From: Brucella anthropi ATCC 49188
Lineage (GTDB): Bacteria > Pseudomonadota > Alphaproteobacteria > Rhizobiales > Rhizobiaceae
Assembly (NCBI RefSeq): GCF_000017405.1
Contig: NC_009667.1
Coordinates: 1,846,001-1,910,000, forward strand
Direction of reading: 5' to 3'
DNA: 64,000 nt
Shown piece after piece: positions 35,755 to 44,066 of the stretch. The translations under genes were made by a program, and so were the position numbers. The notes under the pieces were generated by a model. It was not told where the DNA came from. It worked only from the letters and a program-made list of their open reading frames with translations, and made no database searches. Numbering within the stretch: the stretch's first letter is position 1; each line of letters begins with the position of its first letter.

Positions 35755-35786
35755 CCAAAAATCAATCGGTTATGAGTAAGGAAACG

Positions 35787-35799
35787 AAGTGGAGGCTTC
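35787..35799. repeat. attR: right 13-bp direct repeat, inside the ssrA 3' end
   Basis: AAGTGGAGGCTTC, identical to 23086-23098. On the minus strand it reads GAAGCCTCCACTT, the 3' stem strand of the coding half of tmRNA. Integration therefore leaves ssrA whole on the right. Confidence 0.87.
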
Positions 35800-36116
35800 T
35801 GTTGCCAGGTGCCTCCGAACCCCGCCTTAAGGGGCTAACCCTAAGGACTTTAGAGTGGGTTTCCCGCACCGCCATTAGGCAGCGAGAGCATAACCCTGAG
35901 CTTTGTTGTCATTTGCAACTACTCAATTGACCCGATAACGGTGGTATCATGCCGAGTAAAAGAGCGATCTTTACACCCTTGTCGATCCTGTTTCGCCCCC
36001 GCCACAATACAAACCGATAGGCTGATTTGTATTCTGGTGGAGGCGCCGGGTACCGCCCCCGGGTCCAATGGGTTTATTACACCGTCCATTTATCACCATA
36101 GTCAGCTTGCGCCGAC
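35788..36116 (-). ncRNA. ssrA: tmRNA (ssrA), circularly permuted two-piece type
   Basis: Ribosome-rescue RNA in the alphaproteobacterial permuted form. On the minus strand the acceptor half comes first and ends in an encoded CCA (36037-36035) after CGCCTCC. A short spacer with an ATACAAA/TTTGTAT hairpin follows. The coding half starts at 36000 with GGGGGCG, which pairs with CGCCTCC as a 7-bp acceptor stem (one G-U), then the tRNA-like GGATCGAC. The tag frame is at 35916-35875. The RNA ends in a GGAGGC/GCCTCC stem whose 3' strand is the attR repeat. Ends are approximate to about 10 bases. Confidence 0.93.
35875..35916 (-). other. tmRNA tag reading frame (ANDNKAQGYALAA)
   Basis: GCA resume codon followed by 12 further sense codons and TAA, encoding ANDNKAQGYALAA. 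The AND start and ALAA end are conserved proteolysis-tag features; the AA tail is read by ClpX and the N-terminal part by SspB, encoded at 20141-20725. Confidence 0.93.
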
Positions 36117-36122
36117 ACGCCG

Positions 36123-36151
36123 TATATAGGCGCGGTTGATCATGATTGGAA
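36123..36151 (-). promoter_or_regulatory. Candidate ssrA promoter
   Basis: On the minus strand TATATA (36128-36123) lies 7-8 bases before the presumed RNA start, with a weak -35 TTCCAA (36151-36146) 17 bases upstream. The -10 is good; the -35 is poor. Confidence 0.5.
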
Positions 36152-36343
36152 GAGGGTGCGTAGTTTTTAACGGGTTTTGCCAATAGGCTCCCGACAACCA
36201 GCCCTTGTGTTCATTTTTCATTGACAGCCTGCATTTGCTGGTCAATCCTCGCAACATATCGGGGTCGGCAAGTAAATTCTTATATAGCCGGATTCCGTGG
36301 CTGAAACGGGGTGCTGATACCCCATTCGAAGGAGAGTGGATAT

Positions 36344-36655
36344 ATGAGTGAATATCTCGCGGATGTCCGTCGCTACGATGCCGGTGCCGATGAAGCTGTA
36401 GTCGACAAGATCGTCAAGCATCTGGGTATTGCGCTGCGCAATCGCGATTCCTCGCTCGTTTCGGCAACGGACCCGGAAGAATTGAAGCGCGTCCGCACCA
36501 ATTGGGTTGCCAAGAAACTCGGCGTTGATGACGAAGCTAAGGGTGACGAAGTCGTCGCGCATGTTGCGGAAGTCATGAAGGGTGATCGCAACAAGAATCG
36601 CGTTACCTTCTATTATCTGGTCGCCAAGCAGCTCGGAAAACTCGGCGGCCTTTGA
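36344..36655 (+). CDS. DUF2853 family protein
   Basis: A 103-residue protein of DUF2853 ([54 protein letters not shown]...), function unknown. The ATG at 36344 follows a GGAGAG and begins exactly with the family N-terminus. It is divergent from ssrA and followed by a strong terminator, so it is a single-gene unit. Confidence 0.87.
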   Translation: MSEYLADVRRYDAGADEAVVDKIVKHLGIALRNRDSSLVSATDPEELKRVRTNWVAKKLGVDDEAKGDEVVAHVAEVMKGDRNKNRVTFYYLVAKQLGKLGGL

Positions 36656-36681
36656 TCCACAGCGATCTGGTGAATCCGAAG

Positions 36682-36711
36682 CCCCGGTGCCTTACACCGG
36701 GGTTTTTCTTT
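36682..36711 (+). terminator. Rho-independent terminator after DUF2853 gene
   Basis: CCCCGGTG-cctta-type loop-CACCGGGG followed by TTTTTC. Strong stem and T-run. Confidence 0.88.
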
Positions 36712-36749
36712 ATAGTGGCTTAAACGAATCGGATTCTGGATCATCCCCC

Positions 36750-37544
36750 ATGCGCACCTATCTCGATCTTCTTCAACATGTGCTGGATAACGGCACCGAC
36801 CGTGGTGACCGCACGGGTACAGGTACGCGATCGGTTTTCGGATATCAGATGCGCTTCAATCTCGAAGAGGGGTTTCCGGTTCTCACGACCAAGAAGCTGC
36901 ATCTTCGCTCGATCATCCATGAGCTGCTCTGGTTTCTGAAAGGTGATACGAACATCGCCTATCTGAAGGAAAATGGCGTCTCGATCTGGGATGAATGGGC
37001 AGACAAGAATGGCGACTTGGGCCCGGTTTATGGTTATCAGTGGCGCTCATGGCCAGCGCCGGATGGCCGCCATATCGATCAGATCGCGAATCTTCTCAAG
37101 ATGCTGCATGGAAATCCCAATTCGCGGCGCCTGATCGTATCGGCGTGGAACCCGGCGCTGGTCGATGAAATGGCTTTGCCGCCATGCCACTGTCTTTTCC
37201 AGTTCTATGTCGCCGATGGAAAACTCTCCTGCCAGCTTTATCAACGCTCTGCGGACATATTTCTGGGCGTGCCGTTCAATATCGCTTCCTATGCGTTGTT
37301 GACGATGATGATCGCGCAGGTTGCCGGTCTGAAACCGGGAGAGTTCATCCATACGCTCGGGGATGCGCATATTTACGCCAATCATTTCGATCAGGCGCGC
37401 CTGCAGCTTACCCGAATACCAAAGAAATTGCCGACAATGTGGATCAATCCGGATGTGAAGGACCTCTTTGCTTTCCGTTTTGAGGACTTCCAGCTTGAGG
37501 GCTATGAGGCCGATCCGACGATCAAAGCGCCGATTGCTGTCTGA
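36750..37544 (+). CDS. thyA: Thymidylate synthase
   Basis: Converts dUMP and methylene-tetrahydrofolate to dTMP and dihydrofolate. The 264-residue protein has the ThyA signature [12 protein letters not shown] with the nucleophilic Cys, the folate-binding [17 protein letters not shown] and the C-terminal IKAPIAV. The ATG at 36750 gives the standard N-terminus [15 protein letters not shown]; a longer open frame reaches back through the terminator and is not used. folA follows 8 bases later, so product dihydrofolate is recycled by the next enzyme. Confidence 0.96.
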   Translation: MRTYLDLLQHVLDNGTDRGDRTGTGTRSVFGYQMRFNLEEGFPVLTTKKLHLRSIIHELLWFLKGDTNIAYLKENGVSIWDEWADKNGDLGPVYGYQWRSWPAPDGRHIDQIANLLKMLHGNPNSRRLIVSAWNPALVDEMALPPCHCLFQFYVADGKLSCQLYQRSADIFLGVPFNIASYALLTMMIAQVAGLKPGEFIHTLGDAHIYANHFDQARLQLTRIPKKLPTMWINPDVKDLFAFRFEDFQLEGYEADPTIKAPIAV

Positions 37545-37552
37545 GGCATTCC

Positions 37553-38077
37553 ATGTCCGTACAAGAACCGATTGTTTCAATCATTGTTGCTGCCGCCGAA
37601 AACGGCGTCATTGGGCGCGACAATGATATGCCGTGGCGGCTCTCAACCGATCTCAAACGCTTCAAGGCCCTGACGCTCGGCAAGCCGGTTATCATGGGGC
37701 GGCGGACTTGGGAATCTATTGGGCGCCCCTTGCCGGGACGGCCCAATATTGTCGTGACGAGGGACAACGGATTTCAGGCTGAAGGTGCAAGTGCTATCGG
37801 TTCTCTCGAAGAGGCAATTGCGCTCGGACAAAAACTGGCCGCTGACCTGGGTGTCGGAGAGGTTTGCGTCATAGGCGGTGGGAAAATTTATGCGCAGGCT
37901 TTGCCTCTCGCGGACCATATTCACCTGACCCGCGTGCTGGCCGAGATCGATGGAGATACGCATTTTCCAGAAATCGACCTCCAAATCTGGCGCGTCGTTT
38001 CGCAGGAGGATGTGCCCGCTGGTGACAAGGATAGTCACCCAACGCGCTATTTTGTGTACGAAAAACGTGCTGTGTAA
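37553..38077 (+). CDS. folA: Dihydrofolate reductase
   Basis: Reduces dihydrofolate with NADPH. The 174-residue protein shows IVAAAENGVIGRDNDMPWRLSTDLKRFK and KPVIMGRRTWESIGRPLPGRPNIVVTR, both family signatures, and the VIGGGKIYAQAL loop. It is in an operon with thyA, 8 bases downstream. Confidence 0.96.
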   Translation: MSVQEPIVSIIVAAAENGVIGRDNDMPWRLSTDLKRFKALTLGKPVIMGRRTWESIGRPLPGRPNIVVTRDNGFQAEGASAIGSLEEAIALGQKLAADLGVGEVCVIGGGKIYAQALPLADHIHLTRVLAEIDGDTHFPEIDLQIWRVVSQEDVPAGDKDSHPTRYFVYEKRAV

Positions 38078-38203
38078 AGCATAGTTCACGAATTTTGTCG
38101 TCTTCGCGTTGAAAGCGGACCTCCCGATGCCTATAAAACGGAAACATTAGTTGATGACGGGAGTGGGCAGCTCGCTTTCCCGTCGCCTGGACGAGAGGTG
38201 AGG

Positions 38204-39355
38204 ATGCCCTGGAGTAATCAGAATGGTGGCGGCGGCCCATGGGGTGGCGGCGGCGATAATAACAATAACAACAATAATGGCGGTCCTTGGGGACAAGGGC
38301 CAAAGGCCCCACGTGGCGGCGGCCAGAACACACCACCTGATCTCGAAGATATTCTGCGCAAAGGACAAGATCGTCTGAAGCAGGTCTTCCCCGGTGGTGG
38401 TGGCAAGGGCGGCAGCAATCGCGGCGTTCTTTTCCTTATTGGCGCGGCAGTTGTCGGCTTCTGGCTCTTCCAGTCCGTCTATACCGTGCAGCCGGACGAA
38501 CTTGCCGTCGAATTGCGCTTCGGCAAGCCGAAGGAAGAAGTGTCCGAACCGGGACTGCATTTCCATTGGTGGCCGATTGAAACCTATGAAAAGGCGCAGA
38601 TCGTCGAAAAGCAGATCAATATCGGTGGGCAGGGCAACCGAAGTGCGACGCAGGGCCTGATGCTGACGGGCGACCAGAACATCGTCAACGTTCAGTTCTC
38701 GGTTTTGTATCGCGTTTCCGATCCGCAAGCCTATCTGTTTAACGTCGATAATCCGGATGCGATGGTGCAGCAGGTTTCTGAAAGCGCGATCCGTGAAATC
38801 GTTGGCCGTCGACCGGCTCAGGACGTTTTCCGCGACAACCGTTCGGCAATCGCATCCAGTGTTCGCGATATTGTTCAGCAGACGCTCGATACCTACAAAA
38901 CGGGTATCCAGATCAACGCCGTTTCCATCGAAGATGCAGCACCGCCGCGTGAAGTGGCTGATGCCTTCGATGAAGTGCAGCGTGCCGAACAGGACGAAGA
39001 CCGTTTCGTGGAAGAATCGAACCAGTATTCGAACCAGAAGCTCGGTCAGGCTCGTGGTGAAGCAGCCCAGCTTCGCGAAGAAGCAGCCGCTTACAAGAAC
39101 CGTGTCGTTCAGGACGCGGAAGGTGAGGCTCAGCGTTTCAGCTCCGTTCTGGGTGAATACCAGAAGGCGCCGGAAGTGACGCGTAACCGTCTGTTCCTCG
39201 AAACCATGGAACAGGTGCTGAAGAGCACCAAGAAAGTTATTGTCGAACCTGGAAAGGATGTCGTGCCTTATCTGCCGCTGAACGAACTCATGCGCCAGCA
39301 GCCACGCCCAGGCGTGAATGCGACCACGACGACCCCGAGCGGAGGTAACCAGTAA
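38204..39355 (+). CDS. hflK: FtsH protease regulator HflK
   Basis: Inner-membrane SPFH/prohibitin protein that with HflC forms a cage around FtsH. The Gly/Asn-rich N-terminus (MPWSNQNGGGGPWGGGGDNN) is followed by a membrane helix (RGVLFLIGAAVVGFWLFQSVY) and the SPFH domain starting VQPDELAVELRFGKPKEE. The ATG at 38204 follows GAGAGGTGAGG; a GTG two codons upstream would overlap that site. It overlaps hflC by one base. Confidence 0.93.
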   Translation: MPWSNQNGGGGPWGGGGDNNNNNNNGGPWGQGPKAPRGGGQNTPPDLEDILRKGQDRLKQVFPGGGGKGGSNRGVLFLIGAAVVGFWLFQSVYTVQPDELAVELRFGKPKEEVSEPGLHFHWWPIETYEKAQIVEKQINIGGQGNRSATQGLMLTGDQNIVNVQFSVLYRVSDPQAYLFNVDNPDAMVQQVSESAIREIVGRRPAQDVFRDNRSAIASSVRDIVQQTLDTYKTGIQINAVSIEDAAPPREVADAFDEVQRAEQDEDRFVEESNQYSNQKLGQARGEAAQLREEAAAYKNRVVQDAEGEAQRFSSVLGEYQKAPEVTRNRLFLETMEQVLKSTKKVIVEPGKDVVPYLPLNELMRQQPRPGVNATTTTPSGGNQ

Positions 39356-40257
39356 TGGCTCAGAACAGGCTCCCAATCATTGGCGGCATTATCGCCGTCA
39401 TCGCTTTCCTGATCTACTCCGCCACGTTCATCGTATCCGAGCGTCAGCAGGCTATCGTGCTTCGCTTCGGTCAGATCGTTGATGTGAAGACGGAACCGGG
39501 CATCTACTTCAAACTACCTTTTGGCTTCCTTGATGCAGATACTGTGCAGTTGATCGATGATCGCCTGCTGCGCTTCGATCTGGACGATATCCGCGTTCAG
39601 GTTTCGGGCGGCAAGTTCTATGACGTCGATGCGTTCCTCGTTTATCGCATTACCGATGCGCGCAAGTTCCGTGAAACCGTTTCGGGCAGCACGCTGCTTG
39701 CCGAGCAGCGTCTTCGCACGCGTCTTGATGCTGCATTGCGTAGCGTTTACGGCCAGCGCGGATTCGAAGCGGCACTTTCGGAAGAGCGTGGCGACATGAT
39801 GCGCGAAGTGCGTGACCAGCTTCGTCCCGATGCAACGTCGCTTGGCTTGACCATCGCCGATGTGCGTATCCGTCGTACCGATCTGACGGCTGAAGTTTCG
39901 CAGCAGACCTATGACCGCATGAAGGCAGAGCGTCTTGCCGAAGCAGAGCGCCTGCGTGCCCGTGGCCGTGAAGCTGCCCAGCGCATCCGCGCTGTCGCGG
40001 ATCGTCAGGTCGTCGAAACGATTGCAGAAGCACGCAAGGAATCGGAAATCCTTCGTGGTGAAGGCGATGCGCAGCGCAGTGAGATCTTCGCAGGCTCTGC
40101 AGGCAAGGACCCTGGTTTCTTCGCCTTCTACCGCTCGATGTCTGCTTATCGTGAAGCCCTTGAGACCCCGGATACAACGCTGGTTCTCTCGCCGGACTCG
40201 GAGTTCTTCAAGTTCTTCCGTGATGCTGGCGGCAAGCTGGCAACGCCTGCCCAGTAA
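39355..40257 (+). CDS. hflC: FtsH protease regulator HflC
   Basis: A 300-residue SPFH partner of HflK. An N-terminal membrane helix (LPIIGGIIAVIAFLIYSATFIVSE) precedes RQQAIVLRFGQIVDVKTEPGIYFKLPFGF, typical of HflC. The C-terminal half is helical and charged. ATG lies in the hflK stop codon. The set hflK-hflC-DUF2065-degP places membrane quality control and periplasmic proteolysis together. Confidence 0.94.
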   Translation: MAQNRLPIIGGIIAVIAFLIYSATFIVSERQQAIVLRFGQIVDVKTEPGIYFKLPFGFLDADTVQLIDDRLLRFDLDDIRVQVSGGKFYDVDAFLVYRITDARKFRETVSGSTLLAEQRLRTRLDAALRSVYGQRGFEAALSEERGDMMREVRDQLRPDATSLGLTIADVRIRRTDLTAEVSQQTYDRMKAERLAEAERLRARGREAAQRIRAVADRQVVETIAEARKESEILRGEGDAQRSEIFAGSAGKDPGFFAFYRSMSAYREALETPDTTLVLSPDSEFFKFFRDAGGKLATPAQ

Positions 40258-40275
40258 CAACCGGGTCAAACGCTC

Positions 40276-40461
40276 ATGAGCGATTTTTTAGCCGCCGTAG
40301 GTCTTCTCTTCGTTCTCGAAGGGCTGCTCTACGGCGGCTTTCCTTCCTTGGCGAAGAAGCTTGCTCGTGAAGCGAGTGAGACGCCGGAGAACATGTTGCG
40401 CATTGCCGGGATTGCAGCGCTCGCAATCGGCGTCGGCATTGTTTGGCTTGTCAGGGGATAA
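40276..40461 (+). CDS. DUF2065 small membrane protein
   Basis: A 61-residue protein with two hydrophobic helices (FLAAVGLLFVLEGLLYGGFPSLAKKLA, then AGIAALAIGVGIVWLVRG). DUF2065 (YjeT-like) genes are commonly next to hflC. It lies 18 bases after hflC. Function unknown. Confidence 0.87.
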   Translation: MSDFLAAVGLLFVLEGLLYGGFPSLAKKLAREASETPENMLRIAGIAALAIGVGIVWLVRG

Positions 40462-40596
40462 GCCGCTTTCCTTCCGTTATTTATTGTCTGTAGTCTATGC
40501 GGGGCCGTAAACAGGCCGTATTTTGCAGCGATCAAGCCTTAGTACATCTATCGCTAATCAAACGACTGCAAGCAAACAGGAACGGAGCAGGGCTTC

Positions 40597-42159
40597 ATGG
40601 CAATTGCACCAAAGGCGGGATTTGCTCGCACCCTTTTCGCAACCGTGGCATTGGGGGCGATGACCGTCGCTGGCACTCTTTCGGTAGGGACACCTCCGGC
40701 AATCGCGGCTCAGGGACCGGCTTCCGTTGCCGATCTGGCCGAAGGGCTGCTGGATGCAGTGGTGAACATCTCGACCTCACAGACCGTCAAGGAAGATGGC
40801 GAAGGTGACGGTGCGGTTCCGATGCCGCAGGTGCCGGAAGGCTCTCCATTCCAGGAATATTTTAAGGACTTCTTCGGTGACAAGGGCGGCGCGCAAGGCG
40901 ACGAGTCGCGCAAGGTCCAGTCGCTGGGTTCCGGCTTCGTCATCGATGCCGAAAAGGGCTTCATCGTAACGAATAATCACGTCATCGCCGATGCGGATGA
41001 GATCGAAGTCAATTTCAACGATGGGTCCAAGCTGAAAGCGGAACTGGTCGGAAAAGACATTAAGACCGATCTGGCGATCCTCAAGGTGGATCCGTCCAAG
41101 CACAAGCTGAAGGCCGTAGAATTCGGTAATTCGGAAAAGGCGCGTATCGGCGACTGGGTCCTTGCGATTGGCAATCCCTTCGGTCTTGGTGGAACGGTGA
41201 CTGCGGGCATTATTTCGGCCCGCAAGCGAGATATCAATTCCGGTCCCTATGATGACTTCATCCAGACCGATGCGGCCATCAACCGTGGCAATTCCGGTGG
41301 GCCGCTGTTCGATATGGATGGCAAGGTGATCGGTATCAACACTGCAATCATCTCGCCCTCGGGCGGCTCTATCGGTATCGGCTTTGCCATCCCTGCGGAA
41401 ATGGCTGTGGGTGTTATCGACCAGCTCAAGGAGTTCGGTGAAGTTCGCCGTGGCTGGCTTGGTGTACGTATCCAGCCTGTTACCGAGGATATCGCTCAGA
41501 GCCTTGGACTGAAGGAAGCCAAGGGCGCGCTGATTGCCGGGCTGATCGAAAATTCCGGCGTCGACAACAAGGCCATTGAAGCCGGAGATGTCGTGATCCG
41601 CTACGAAGGCAAGCCGGTCGACACCGCCCGCGATCTACCGCGACTGGTTGCGGAAACCCCGGTCGGCAAGGACGTCGAGATCGTCGTGGTTCGTCAGGGT
41701 GAGGAAAAGACGGTGAAGGTCAAGCTCGGACGTCTGGTCGAGGATGACAAGAGCACCGAAGCTGCGACGGAAGATCAGGCTCCGCTGCCCGAGGGCGAGG
41801 GCGGTGATGAAGGTGCGGAAACGCCGGATACGTCAAAAAAAGAACAGAAGAGTGACGCTGCCCCGAGCGTTCTTGGAATGAAGCTCAGCGAGCTGAATGA
41901 CGATGTTCGCGGAGAATTTGGCATTGCCGAAGATGTAGAAGGCGTTGCTGTTCTTTACGTCGCTCCTGGTTCAGCTGCTGGCGAGAAGCGTATCGAAACC
42001 GGCGATGTTATCGTCGATATCGGGCAGGTGAACGTGAAGACGCCGGAAGACGTGAAGAAGCGCATTGATGCGCTGCGCCGCGAAGGACGCAAGAATGCAC
42101 TTATGATGCTGGCTTCTCGTTCGGGGGAACTGCGTTTCGTGACTGTCCGGATCAATTGA
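40597..42159 (+). CDS. degP: Periplasmic serine protease DegP/HtrA
   Basis: A 520-residue Do-family protease and chaperone. After a signal peptide (cleavage near PAIAAQG) the trypsin-like domain shows His in TNNHVIADADEI, Asp in DIKTDLAILKV and Ser in INRGNSGGPLFD. Two PDZ domains follow, separated by an acidic low-complexity linker (about residues 385-420). It may have its own promoter: the gap after DUF2065 is about 135 bases. A strong terminator follows. Confidence 0.94.
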   Translation: MAIAPKAGFARTLFATVALGAMTVAGTLSVGTPPAIAAQGPASVADLAEGLLDAVVNISTSQTVKEDGEGDGAVPMPQVPEGSPFQEYFKDFFGDKGGAQGDESRKVQSLGSGFVIDAEKGFIVTNNHVIADADEIEVNFNDGSKLKAELVGKDIKTDLAILKVDPSKHKLKAVEFGNSEKARIGDWVLAIGNPFGLGGTVTAGIISARKRDINSGPYDDFIQTDAAINRGNSGGPLFDMDGKVIGINTAIISPSGGSIGIGFAIPAEMAVGVIDQLKEFGEVRRGWLGVRIQPVTEDIAQSLGLKEAKGALIAGLIENSGVDNKAIEAGDVVIRYEGKPVDTARDLPRLVAETPVGKDVEIVVVRQGEEKTVKVKLGRLVEDDKSTEAATEDQAPLPEGEGGDEGAETPDTSKKEQKSDAAPSVLGMKLSELNDDVRGEFGIAEDVEGVAVLYVAPGSAAGEKRIETGDVIVDIGQVNVKTPEDVKKRIDALRREGRKNALMMLASRSGELRFVTVRIN

Positions 42160-42184
42160 TCCTCAATTGAATGTACTGCTGAAG

Positions 42185-42220
42185 CGGCATTGCAGGGAAA
42201 TCTGCAATGCCGTTTTGTTT
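42185..42220 (+). terminator. Terminator after degP
   Basis: CGGCATTGCAG and CTGCAATGCCG form an 11-bp perfect stem with a 6-base loop, then TTTTGTTTT. Confidence 0.88.
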
Positions 42221-42357
42221 TGCGGTTTGAATCACTTGGCGCCAGAACCGTACAAAGAGATTCGAGTACTTCCTTATTTGTCGTTCGAAATGGCAGAGCC
42301 TTCTGTTTCATTCGCCTCCGGTATGCTATGGACCGGCGCCATTCGGAGTAGGGTGAG

Positions 42358-43536
42358 TTGGAAACAGTCGATATTGTGGTCATAGGCGCTGGCGCGGCAG
42401 GCATGATGTGTGCCATCGAGGCGGCCAAACGCGGGCGTTCCGTGCTGGTCGTGGATCACGCAAAGGCAGCAGGTGAGAAAATCCGTATATCGGGCGGTGG
42501 TCGCTGCAATTTCACCAATCTTCATGCAAGTCCGAAAAATTATCTCTCACAGAACCCGCATTTTTGTATCTCTGCTATGAGCCGCTACACGCAGCGCGAC
42601 TTCATTGCGCTCGTGGAACGTCATCGTATCGCCTATCACGAGAAGACACTCGGGCAGCTCTTCTGTGATGGCTCGGCGTTGCAGATAATTGAAATGTTGC
42701 TGGGGGAAATGAAGCGCCATGGCGCGCGACTAAAGCTTGGTTGCAGTGTCAGTTCGGTCGAAAAATCCGCACATGGTTTTACGCTTCAGCTAACGGATGG
42801 ACCTGTTCGCTGTCGATCACTGGTCGTGGCCTGTGGCGGGAAATCTATCCCGAAGATGGGAGCTACAAGCTTCGGCTACGATATCGCGACACAATTTGGA
42901 TTGCGGATTGTCGAAACACGACCGGCACTGGTGCCATTGACGTTTGAACCCAACACACTTGAGCGGCTGAAACCGCTGGCCGGTGTTGCCGTCGATGCCG
43001 TTGTCTCCTGCGGCAAAACGAAATTTGCCGAAGCGATGCTTTTTACGCATCGTGGCATTAGTGGCCCTTCGATCCTGCAGATTTCTTCCTACTGGCGTGA
43101 AGGAGATGAAATCCGCATTGCGATGCTACCGGAGACGGACATTTTCGAAGCCCTGCGTGAGCAGCGCAAACAGAACGGCAAGCAGGCATTGCAGACCGCA
43201 CTGGCGCTTTATCTTCCGAGGAAACTTGCGCAAACCATAGCCGAGGAAATTGGTGCGACCGGTCATCTGGCGGATATGTCGGACAAGATGTTTCGCCGTG
43301 TTGAGGCCGCGATAAACGACTGGCGCATCAAGCCCGCCGGCTCGGAAGGCTATCGTACGGCGGAGGTTACGCTTGGAGGGGTCGATACGCGCGATCTCGA
43401 CTCCAAGACCATGGAAGCCAAATCCGTTCCCGGCCTTTTTTTCATCGGCGAGGTTGTCGATGTTACCGGCTGGCTCGGCGGCTATAATTTCCAGTGGGCA
43501 TGGTCTTCGGGCTGGGTGGCTGGTCAGGCTGCCTGA
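42358..43536 (+). CDS. HI0933 family NAD(P)/FAD-dependent oxidoreductase
   Basis: A 392-residue flavoprotein (YhiN/HI0933 type). The dinucleotide motif VIGAGAAGMMCAIEAAKRG, then the family signature GEKIRISGGGRCNFTN, and C-terminal FFIGEVVDVTGWLGGYNFQWAWSSG are present. The substrate is unknown. A TTG start is used, preceded by GGAGTAGGGTGAG. Its 3' end overlaps the convergent GNAT gene by 13 bases. Confidence 0.9.
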   Translation: METVDIVVIGAGAAGMMCAIEAAKRGRSVLVVDHAKAAGEKIRISGGGRCNFTNLHASPKNYLSQNPHFCISAMSRYTQRDFIALVERHRIAYHEKTLGQLFCDGSALQIIEMLLGEMKRHGARLKLGCSVSSVEKSAHGFTLQLTDGPVRCRSLVVACGGKSIPKMGATSFGYDIATQFGLRIVETRPALVPLTFEPNTLERLKPLAGVAVDAVVSCGKTKFAEAMLFTHRGISGPSILQISSYWREGDEIRIAMLPETDIFEALREQRKQNGKQALQTALALYLPRKLAQTIAEEIGATGHLADMSDKMFRRVEAAINDWRIKPAGSEGYRTAEVTLGGVDTRDLDSKTMEAKSVPGLFFIGEVVDVTGWLGGYNFQWAWSSGWVAGQAA

Positions 43537-44066
43537 ATGCGGTAGACGGAATGAAGCTTCAAATGCGGAGTTTTATCCGGCACGCGCGGATGGTTGAAAT
43601 CGCTCGACGGGTCGCCGGTCATGCCGATGCGACGCATGACGGCCGTAGACCGCTCATTATTATGGACGGCGAAGGAAACCACTTCGGTGAGGCCAAGGGT
43701 GCCGAAAGCATATTCGATCAGCGCTTTGCCCGCTTCGGTCACATAGCCTTTGCCCCAAAAGGGAGGGGCCAGCCGCCAGCCGATTTCAACGGTGCCATCC
43801 GGTAAATAAGGTTCAAGGTCAGTGCGGGCGAGACCGGCGAAACCGATGCACTGACCTTCTTCTTTTTCTTCCAGCGCATAGAAACCGAGACCCGTTTCAG
43901 AAATCATCTTCCGGAGGTGGTCGAACAGTTCATCCGATTGCGAGCGATTTCTACGAAAGGGAAAGAAACGCATGACTTCTTCATCTGAATTGATGACATG
44001 GAACAGGTCGCGGTCGTGATCTTCCCAGTTCCGGATGATGAGGCGTGGCGTTTCCAGAATGATCAT
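43524..44066 (-). CDS. GNAT N-acetyltransferase, RimJ/RimL-like
   Basis: A 180-residue acetyltransferase: LETPRLIIRNWEDHDRDLF at the N-terminus and the acetyl-CoA-binding region EIGWRLAPPFWGKGYVTEAGKALIEYAF. The substrate is unknown; this subgroup acts on proteins or small amines. It overlaps serB by four bases (ATGA), so it is translated from the serB mRNA. Confidence 0.88.
   Translation of the reverse strand: MIILETPRLIIRNWEDHDRDLFHVINSDEEVMRFFPFRRNRSQSDELFDHLRKMISETGLGFYALEEKEEGQCIGFAGLARTDLEPYLPDGTVEIGWRLAPPFWGKGYVTEAGKALIEYAFGTLGLTEVVSFAVHNNERSTAVMRRIGMTGDPSSDFNHPRVPDKTPHLKLHSVYRIQAA

Larger units (their letters stand above)
23086..35799. mobile_element. Capsid-forming phage-satellite-like integrated element in ssrA
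   Basis: A 12.7-kb element between 13-bp direct repeats (AAGTGGAGGCTTC at both ends). In order it contains: a possible head-tail adaptor, a small protein, a replication initiator with iterons, small and large terminase, a minus-strand cargo block, small regulators, portal, a protease/capsid fusion, a gpW-like joiner, a DUF2190 protein, an unknown gene, an AlpA-like gene broken by IS630, and a tyrosine integrase. No tail, baseplate, tape-measure, fibre, holin or lysin gene is present although both ends are defined. A head-only gene set plus int, AlpA and rep is the published hallmark of capsid-forming phage-inducible islands (cf-PICIs), which borrow tails from helper phages. A decayed prophage is the main alternative. 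Confidence 0.82.

Noticed and set aside
23086..35799. Gene transfer agent
   Set aside because: GTAs have tail genes, no integrase and no attachment repeats; this element has int and 13-bp direct repeats and lacks tails.
35941..36183. Short open frames on both strands after the integrase
   Set aside because: They lie inside the permuted tmRNA gene and have no protein-like conservation.
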